A stretch of DNA of 12,473 bases, from the NCBI GenBank assembly GCA_021780095.1, contig JAJXZK010000324.1, forward strand, positions 1 to 12,473, written 5' to 3'. This document shows, piece after piece, positions 8,084 through 12,473 of the stretch. Position numbers and translations under genes: made by a program. Positions within the stretch are counted from its first letter, which is position 1; each line of letters starts with the position of its first letter. This DNA comes from Acidobacteriota bacterium. GTDB taxonomy: Bacteria; Acidobacteriota; Terriglobia; Terriglobales; Acidobacteriaceae. The notes under the pieces are model-generated. The model did no database searches. It saw only the letters and a program-made list of their open reading frames with translations, and was not told the DNA's origin.

Positions 8084-9622
8084 GTGACATCTTTGAGTTC
8101 GTCGATTTGTTTGAGAGGGGTGCGGATGGCGGCCGTCTCCGTCCTGGCGCTTTTCCTGCCGCTAGCGCGTGCGGAAGTACGCTTGCCATCGATTTTCGCG
8201 GATCACATGGTGGTGCAGCGAAACTTGCCTGTGCACGTTTGGGGAATGGCCACACCAAATGAAACAGTGTCTGTTACATTTCGCGGTGAGACGGAAAGCA
8301 CCTCAACGGGTCCTCTGGGGCGATGGAGTCTGTATCTGAAACCGGGGAAGGCCGGCGGCCCTTTTTTCATGGAGGTTCACGGCACAAATACGATCACGCT
8401 GCAGGATGTGTTGGTCGGCGATGTCTGGGTCGCGTCGGGTCAGTCCAACATGGAATTTCCCATGGCAGAGGGAATGAATCGCGGAGTGAACAACGAGAAG
8501 GCGGAGATCGCGGCAGCAAATTATCCTGAGATTCGCCTTCTGACGATTGCAACCAATTCTTCCGATTATCCGCTGGGAGACGCCGTGATCCGCCAGCCGT
8601 GGGGCGCATGCACGCCCGCTACAGTCGCTCAGTTTGCCGCAGTCGGTTATTTCTTCGCGAGAGACCTGCAAAAACACCAGCACGTTCCCATCGGAGTGAT
8701 CGACGACACGTGGGGTGGAACCATCGCTGAAGCCTGGACCAGCCTGGATGGGCTGTCCGCAAATGCTTCGTTGATGCCGGTGTTTGCTTGGCGCGCAAAA
8801 CTGATGGATGAATTGCCCACAAACCTGCTTGAACAGAAGAAGGAACAACAGGAAATTGACGCTGCGAAAGCCGCCGGGAAACCAATTCCGGAATTTCCCT
8901 GGCATCCGGATCCTGCGTCCTGGAAGCCGGCAGGATTGTATAACGCGATGATTGCGCCGTTGACGCCGTTTCCAATCAAGGGAGTGATCTGGTATCAGGG
9001 AGAGTCTAATGGCGATCCGGAAGCCGTTCCCATTTATGGTGAGCTTTTCAAGACGATGATCCAGGATTGGCGCAATCATTGGCAAGAAGGACCATTTCCA
9101 TTCCTGTTTGTGCAGCTTACGAGCTGGAACCCCGGTTCCACCTGGCCTGAGCTCCGCGAACAGCAGAACGAGGCGCTTGCCCTGAAAAATACGGGCATGG
9201 CAGTATCGATCGACGTGGGAGATCCAGACAATATACATCCGAAAGATAAGCAGGATGTCGGGGCTCGGCTGGCACTGGCGGCGCGTGGAATCGCCTATGG
9301 GGAGACGATTGAATATTCCGGACCAATGTTTCGACAGCTGACGACCGAGGGCCACAGCCTACGCGTGTGGTTCAACCACACGGGAGGAGGCTTGACCAGC
9401 AAGGACGGAACGCTGCGTGGGTTTGAGATCGCCGGTGCCGACCAGAAATACTTCCCTGCCCAGGCGACAATTGATGGCGACACCGTCGTGGTGTCGAGTA
9501 CCTCTGTCGCAGTGCCGGTCGGAGTGCGATATGGATGGGCTGCCAATCCGGATTGCAACCTGTATAACGGCGCGAACCTTCCCGCCTCTCCATTCCGTGC
9601 AAAGGTATTCAATAGCAACTAA
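8084..9622 (+). CDS. Secreted sialate O-acetylesterase-type carbohydrate esterase (SASA, SGNH fold)
   Basis: Exported esterase of 512 aa that probably removes acetyl groups from sugars. The family is named for 9-O-acetyl sialic acid, but in a soil organism acetylated plant or microbial glycans are as likely. The signal peptide ends near residue 30 (LPLARA-EV). A beta-rich N-domain follows, with the family opening LPSIFADHMVVQR. SGNH blocks are visible: nucleophile Ser121 in ASGQSNMEF, WYQGESNG with Asn309, and the Asp382-xx-His385 pair in DNIHPKD. IDDTWGGTIAEAW (about 206-218) and PAGLYNAMIAPL (about 282-293) are standard family segments. It starts at GTG 24 bases after the hydrolase stop, so the two are almost certainly co-transcribed. 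ATG 8126 is an alternative start that would shorten the n-region of the signal peptide. The gene ends facing a convergent amidohydrolase gene. The family is confident; the true substrate is not. Confidence 0.92.
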   Translation: MTSLSSSICLRGVRMAAVSVLALFLPLARAEVRLPSIFADHMVVQRNLPVHVWGMATPNETVSVTFRGETESTSTGPLGRWSLYLKPGKAGGPFFMEVHGTNTITLQDVLVGDVWVASGQSNMEFPMAEGMNRGVNNEKAEIAAANYPEIRLLTIATNSSDYPLGDAVIRQPWGACTPATVAQFAAVGYFFARDLQKHQHVPIGVIDDTWGGTIAEAWTSLDGLSANASLMPVFAWRAKLMDELPTNLLEQKKEQQEIDAAKAAGKPIPEFPWHPDPASWKPAGLYNAMIAPLTPFPIKGVIWYQGESNGDPEAVPIYGELFKTMIQDWRNHWQEGPFPFLFVQLTSWNPGSTWPELREQQNEALALKNTGMAVSIDVGDPDNIHPKDKQDVGARLALAARGIAYGETIEYSGPMFRQLTTEGHSLRVWFNHTGGGLTSKDGTLRGFEIAGADQKYFPAQATIDGDTVVVSSTSVAVPVGVRYGWAANPDCNLYNGANLPASPFRAKVFNSN

Positions 9623-9676
9623 AAAGTCTGGAACTCAGAGAATTTCGCGAGCTTGCACACCGAGATGATGGCAGCT
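9623..9676. other. Convergent intergenic gap without a visible terminator
   Basis: These 54 bases separate the stops of the SASA esterase (plus) and the amidohydrolase (minus). I see no stem followed by a T-run on either strand, so termination is either rho-dependent or the transcripts overlap. Confidence 0.5.
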
Positions 9677-11026
9677 TTAACGCGACGATTGAAAGCGATA
9701 CAGCGCTTCTGCGTTCCCGCGCAGCACCATGCGGGCAATTTCGTTCGCACGTTCGCGGCTGATCTCGTTGTCCCGTAGCATGCCGGTTAGCGATATTGCG
9801 AGCGCCTTACGGGCATCTTGGCTGGCAATCCAGGTCGCCTCCGGCCAGCCCATTTCGTCGGTGTAGGCGTACCCGTCCGTTCCGAACAAGACTTTCTGCG
9901 GCTGCATTTCCAGCCACTCCCGTAACCAAATCGCTTCCGTGTGCGACGGAATGATCAGGTCTTGTGAAGAGATATCCAGATAGACGTTTGGCTTCTGCAG
10001 CAGCGCGCCGATTTCACGAACGTAGGGCCAACCGCCATGGAGCAGCACGAAATTGGTCTTCCGCAAGCGTGGATCGTTGAACAGAGGTTCCAGCAATAAG
10101 GGATTCACACCGGTGATCGAAAAGTAGCTGCCGGCTCCGGCCATCGCGTGCAGATGAACGGCCATGCCGAGACGTCCGCATTCCATCGCGATATAGCGAA
10201 ACAGAAAATCCTGGAGCAGTTTATATTCGGAAGCGTCGGGAACTCCGCCACTAACCCATCTGTCATATATCTTGTCAACCTGCGCGCGCGGTGGATTGCT
10301 GAAATCGAACGACCGTAAGTAGGCCACTTCAAACTTCTCGGCGACCGCTCCGCCAGCCTTCTGCTGCTCCAAAATCGGCGTCACGACATGACTCAGATAT
10401 TCATCGAGGGTCGCGGGAGGACCGCTGATTCCGGCTTGCTTGAAATACTTTGCACGAACCTGGTCTTCCAACCCGAAGAACGTTTTTCGATCGGGAGAAA
10501 CCGCAGCCAGGCCGCTGTTATCGAACGGAAACAGTAGCGCATCGACATAGGGAACCCAGCGAAAACGCGGCGGCTCGACCCCTCGGCCCATGGCGACACG
10601 ATTCGCCAGCATGGTTCCGATTTTGGCTTTGTCCAAAACCCAGGCGGGATATTTCTCGCCCTGCTGCGCCTTGACTCGTGCGCGAGCGGCCTCCAACCGG
10701 GCTAGACCGGCTGTATCGAGGGGTGGCGGCGCATCGAAATGATAGAGAGCCTTCCATGCCGCTCCCAGCAGAGGAAAATCTGGTCGCAACGCAACTGGAT
10801 CTGATTGAGGCTCCAGCGAAGTGGCCGGCAATGCGTCGAATTCTCGATCCGTCTTGTCCTGCGGAGGCGCAAGGACGGGATGCGCGTGGTTATCGACCGC
10901 CCAGATGGTCGAGATATATTGCGCAATTCCAGGATCAACTTCGGGGGGCTGTGTCTGCGCACAGCAAAAAGCGAGCGAAAGCGACATCCAGGCTGTCAGG
11001 GTCACGAGTTGTCGCACGAATGTCAT
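9677..11026 (-). CDS. Exported metal-dependent amidohydrolase, FluG/nodulin-like (amidohydrolase 2)
   Basis: TIM-barrel hydrolase of 449 aa with an N-terminal signal sequence (MTFVRQLVTL..., ending near CCAQ at residue 24). Metal-binding marks are His47 and His49 in VDNHAHP, His291/His293 in VHLHAMAG, His330 in VLLHGGWPY and Asp384 in FGTDGYAY. The stretch LLQDFLFRYIAMECGRLG, the NPLLLEPLFNDPRLRKTNFV region and YLDISSQD match my memory of the amidohydrolase part of fungal FluG and plant nodulin-6-like proteins, where it is joined to a glutamine-synthetase-like domain. No such domain is present here. The start has only a weak ribosome binding site (TGTGACCC just before ATG); no better start is seen. 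The cupin gene lies 85 bases upstream on the same strand and may share its transcript. It converges on the SASA esterase gene with 54 bases between stops. The substrate is unknown; hydrolysis or decarboxylation are both possible in this superfamily. Confidence 0.88.
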   Translation of the reverse strand: MTFVRQLVTLTAWMSLSLAFCCAQTQPPEVDPGIAQYISTIWAVDNHAHPVLAPPQDKTDREFDALPATSLEPQSDPVALRPDFPLLGAAWKALYHFDAPPPLDTAGLARLEAARARVKAQQGEKYPAWVLDKAKIGTMLANRVAMGRGVEPPRFRWVPYVDALLFPFDNSGLAAVSPDRKTFFGLEDQVRAKYFKQAGISGPPATLDEYLSHVVTPILEQQKAGGAVAEKFEVAYLRSFDFSNPPRAQVDKIYDRWVSGGVPDASEYKLLQDFLFRYIAMECGRLGMAVHLHAMAGAGSYFSITGVNPLLLEPLFNDPRLRKTNFVLLHGGWPYVREIGALLQKPNVYLDISSQDLIIPSHTEAIWLREWLEMQPQKVLFGTDGYAYTDEMGWPEATWIASQDARKALAISLTGMLRDNEISRERANEIARMVLRGNAEALYRFQSSR

Positions 11027-11044
11027 GGGTCACAATCTAAGTGA

Positions 11045-11083
11045 AACAGTGACAGTTACATATTGGCTCTCTTGCACGCAAGA
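11045..11083. repeat. Two small palindromes between cupin and amidohydrolase genes
   Basis: In the 85-base gap, 11070-11083 is a perfect inverted repeat (TCTTGC-AC-GCAAGA), and 11045-11057 (AACAGTGACAGTT) is an odd palindrome with one mismatched pair, 18 bases upstream of the amidohydrolase start. The first lies 28 bases past the cupin stop but has no T-run, so it is a poor terminator. The second could be a protein-binding site. Either may be chance. Confidence 0.3.
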
Positions 11084-11111
11084 ACCTGTCTCATGGCCAT
11101 GGCTTCGCGCT

Positions 11112-11492
11112 CTACTTGCGTAAATATGCATCTGTTCCGCTGATCCAGTCTTGGCGAGGTGGACAAAAGATATCCAGATCGACGGTATCTTCCAAAGCCT
11201 CGGCACTGTGCGGCAGGTTGGACGGAATTACGAGAATTTCCCCGCTACGCACGACCACCTCCTTGCCCTCGATGACGAATTTCAACGCTCCATCCAGGAC
11301 ATAGGTGATCTGCTCATTGTCATGACTATGCTGCGGCACAATCGACCCTTTTCGCAAAATGATTCGGGCGAGCATACTGCGCTCACCGGCAACAAACTGG
11401 CGGTCGATCAATGGATTCAGGTGCTCGACAGGCATGTCCTGCAGACAAATGTGCCGCAATTTGGAGCTTGCCTGGTCCGTGGTTGTGCTCAT
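11112..11492 (-). CDS. Small single-domain cupin protein
   Basis: A 126-aa cytoplasmic beta-barrel protein with one conserved cupin domain. Motif 1 is GSIVPQHSHDNEQITYVLDG (residues 49-68), with His55, His57 and Glu60 (or Gln61) as likely metal ligands. Motif 2 is GEILVIPSNLPHSAEA (84-99), giving His95. Cupins of this size are small metal-dependent enzymes (dioxygenases, isomerases, lyases) or ligand sensors; the sequence does not decide which. The ATG at 11492 was chosen over in-frame ATGs at 11513 and 11558. It has a strong purine-rich ribosome binding site 8 bases upstream, and a promoter-like sequence lies between it and the farthest start. The gene is divergent from the SDR and upstream of the amidohydrolase on the same strand, so it may belong to one small catabolic group with them. 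Confidence 0.88.
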   Translation of the reverse strand: MSTTTDQASSKLRHICLQDMPVEHLNPLIDRQFVAGERSMLARIILRKGSIVPQHSHDNEQITYVLDGALKFVIEGKEVVVRSGEILVIPSNLPHSAEALEDTVDLDIFCPPRQDWISGTDAYLRK

Positions 11493-11500
11493 TGTGTCTA

Positions 11501-11510
11501 CCCTTCCCTT
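11501..11510 (-). promoter_or_regulatory. Strong ribosome binding site deciding the cupin start
   Basis: On the minus strand AAGGGAAGGG is followed by an 8-base spacer and the ATG at 11492. It decides that start over the two upstream ATGs. Confidence 0.7.
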
Positions 11511-11522
11511 CATGTGCGCCCA

Positions 11523-11549
11523 AGTATAGCAGTCTAGCCGGGCTGTAAA
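11523..11549 (-). promoter_or_regulatory. Putative promoter of the cupin (and amidohydrolase) genes
   Basis: Reading the minus strand, TTTACA (11549-11544), a 15-base spacer and TATACT (11528-11523) resemble a sigma-70 promoter with a slightly short spacer. Transcription would begin near 11516, giving a leader of about 24 bases that contains the ribosome binding site. Called by eye. Confidence 0.45.
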
Positions 11550-11550
11550 C

Positions 11551-11569
11551 CGCGTCAATCCAGGACGCG
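11551..11569. promoter_or_regulatory. Candidate operator: inverted repeat between divergent promoters
   Basis: CGCGTC-AATCCAG-GACGCG is a perfect 6-bp inverted repeat with a 7-base spacer (13 bases between half-site starts). It lies between the two outward TATACT boxes, just upstream of the cupin promoter's -35 and across the expected -35 position of the SDR promoter. A dimeric regulator bound here could control both directions. No regulator gene is in the window. Confidence 0.4.
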
Positions 11570-11584
11570 AACGGTATTGATATT

Positions 11585-11590
11585 TATACT
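11585..11590 (+). promoter_or_regulatory. Putative -10 box of the SDR gene, possible leaderless transcript
   Basis: TATACT ends 6 bases before the SDR ATG at 11597, so transcription would start at or very near the A of the ATG. There is no Shine-Dalgarno sequence in the preceding bases, which fits a leaderless mRNA. No good -35 is seen at the normal spacing (11562-11567 reads AGGACG), so an activator may be needed or the box may be coincidental. Confidence 0.4.
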
Positions 11591-11596
11591 TACCTC

Positions 11597-12385
11597 ATGG
11601 AAACCGGCCTTCGCAATCGTGTCGCCATTGTTGCCGCATCCAGCAAAGGAATTGGTCGCGCCACGGCGCTTGCTTTCGCCGCGGAAGGTGCGAAGCTCGC
11701 CATCTGCGCTCGCCACGCTGAGCCGTTGAACCTTGTCGCAGATGAGGCGCAGCGACTCTACGGCGTAGAAGTTTACACCGCGACGTTCGACGTTGCGGAA
11801 GATGAAAGCGTGCGCCAGTTTGCCGACTCCGTTCACCGCCATTTTGGCAGGATCGATGTCTGCGTGACAAACGCCGGAGGTCCGCCGGCCAAGCCATTCG
11901 TGAAAACCACCATGGCGGAATGGGACAGCGCCTATCAATTGAACCTTCGCAGCATCGTATCTTTCGCACATGCGGTTCTTCCTACAATGCAACAACAGCA
12001 CTGGGGTCGGTTTATCGCTATCACTTCGATCGCGGTCAAACAGCCGGTGCTCGAACTGGTACTTTCCAACGCGGTCCGTACCGGTGTGCTGGGATTGGTG
12101 CGCTCCCTAGCAACGCAATACGGTCCGGATAACATCACCATCAATAATGTCGGCCCCGGTTATACCGCGACCGATCGTGTAAAAGAACTGGCGCAATCGA
12201 ACGCGCAAACCACGGGTCGCACTGCCGCCGATTACGAAGCGGAAGTGGCGAAAGACATTCCCTTGCGACGACTGGCAAAGCCCGAAGAAGTTGCCGATGC
12301 GATCATTTGGCTTGCTTCAGAACGCGCCGCATACATCACGGGCCAAACCATTCTGGTGGACGGCGGAGCCTATCGCGGCCTGTAG
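11597..12385 (+). CDS. Atypical short-chain dehydrogenase/reductase (beta-ketoacyl-reductase-like, altered catalytic site)
   Basis: Rossmann-fold protein of 262 aa, the usual SDR length. The cofactor site is AASSKGIGRA (residues 13-22), a variant of TGxxxGxG with Ala in place of the first Thr-Gly. TNAGGP (91-96), Asn116 in QLNLRS, Ser144 in ITSIAV and NNVGPGYTATDR (183-194) are in the right places. Counting 13 residues on from Ser144 gives Ser157, and four more gives Arg161: the segment reads SNAVR where classical SDRs have YxxxK. The catalytic Tyr and Lys are thus replaced. This matches a known BKR-like SDR subgroup (as I recall, CDD cd05344) described as lacking the perfect tetrad. The C-terminus ITGQTILVDGGAYRGL is normal. 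The gene looks intact, with no frameshift. It is divergent from the cupin across a 104-base control region, and the ATG at 11597 lacks a ribosome binding site. The reaction is unknown. Confidence 0.92.
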   Translation: METGLRNRVAIVAASSKGIGRATALAFAAEGAKLAICARHAEPLNLVADEAQRLYGVEVYTATFDVAEDESVRQFADSVHRHFGRIDVCVTNAGGPPAKPFVKTTMAEWDSAYQLNLRSIVSFAHAVLPTMQQQHWGRFIAITSIAVKQPVLELVLSNAVRTGVLGLVRSLATQYGPDNITINNVGPGYTATDRVKELAQSNAQTTGRTAADYEAEVAKDIPLRRLAKPEEVADAIIWLASERAAYITGQTILVDGGAYRGL

Positions 12386-12405
12386 CGAGGGCCCCACGAT
12401 ATTCA

Positions 12406-12473
12406 TCACGGCAGCGCAAACGCCACATAGGAACCTTCATACGGTACCTTATCCATTTTGCTACCCGCGGCAG
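12406..12473 (-). CDS. C-terminal fragment of a minus-strand gene, possibly PQQ-dependent dehydrogenase (partial)
   Basis: On the minus strand an open frame enters from the window's right edge and ends at the TGA at 12408-12406, encoding the last 21 residues. They end in GSYVAFALP. The ending, with a Gly-Ser-Lys-Met stretch about ten residues earlier, resembles the C-terminus of membrane-bound PQQ sugar/alcohol dehydrogenases, for example the VAYALP region of E. coli Gcd as I recall it. The stop lies 20 bases from the convergent SDR stop, normal gene packing. With so few residues the family is a guess, and even the coding call is moderate. Confidence 0.4.
   Translation of the reverse strand, partial: AAGSKMDKVPYEGSYVAFALP

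Noticed and set aside
8303..9355. 350-aa open frame on the minus strand opposite the SASA esterase
   Set aside because: It lies wholly inside a well-supported gene, its translation is rich in Arg, Cys and Pro with no recognisable motif, and it is explained by the codon pattern of the real gene.
10957..10968. Lipobox in the amidohydrolase signal peptide (AFCC around residues 19-22)
   Set aside because: Phe before the first Cys and the lack of Gly/Ala/Ser at the -1 position do not fit a lipobox; cleavage by signal peptidase I after CCA is more likely.
11493..11558. Longer cupin start at 11558, adding 22 residues
   Set aside because: It would lie upstream of the putative promoter and lacks a ribosome binding site, and the extra residues are not part of the cupin domain.

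Overview
The window reads as a chromosomal stretch from a soil-type Gram-negative bacterium, most likely an Acidobacteriota (Terriglobia). This rests on protein flavour: the NodT-type lipoprotein starting C-VVGPKY, the exported CocE-like hydrolase, and the set of secreted hydrolases around an RND pump. GC content looks to be in the mid-50s percent by eye, and gene density is high. The lineage is an inference from remembered family character, not from a search. I see no mobile element, CRISPR array, tRNA or rRNA.

Layout. Bases 1-9622 carry five plus-strand genes with gaps of 24-72 bases, so a single operon is plausible. They are an RND efflux permease of MdtC type (5' end cut by the window edge), its NodT-family outer-membrane lipoprotein, a PuuP-like APC amino-acid/amine permease, a secreted CocE/NonD (X-Pro dipeptidyl-peptidase fold) hydrolase, and a secreted sialate O-acetylesterase-type (SASA/SGNH) esterase. 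Facing this block, on the minus strand, are an exported FluG/nodulin-type amidohydrolase (9677-11026) and, upstream of it, a small cupin (11112-11492). A 104-bp divergent control region follows. It holds two TATACT boxes pointing outward and a perfect 6+6 inverted repeat between them. It leads into an atypical short-chain dehydrogenase (11597-12385, plus strand). The last 68 bases look like the C-terminus of a further minus-strand gene, possibly a PQQ-dependent dehydrogenase.

How it may work together (inference). The plus-strand block combines export (RND permease plus outer-membrane channel), inner-membrane uptake of an amine or amino acid, and two exported ester/amide hydrolases. That would fit a unit that breaks down esterified or amidated compounds outside the cytoplasm, imports an amino product and pumps out toxic parts. 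An ordinary tripartite pump sitting next to unrelated catabolic genes fits equally well. The individual genes belong to known families. The most notable details are the SDR that has lost its catalytic Tyr and Lys, the compact divergent operator region, and the export signal on the FluG-type amidohydrolase. I do not see convincing evidence of a wholly new system.
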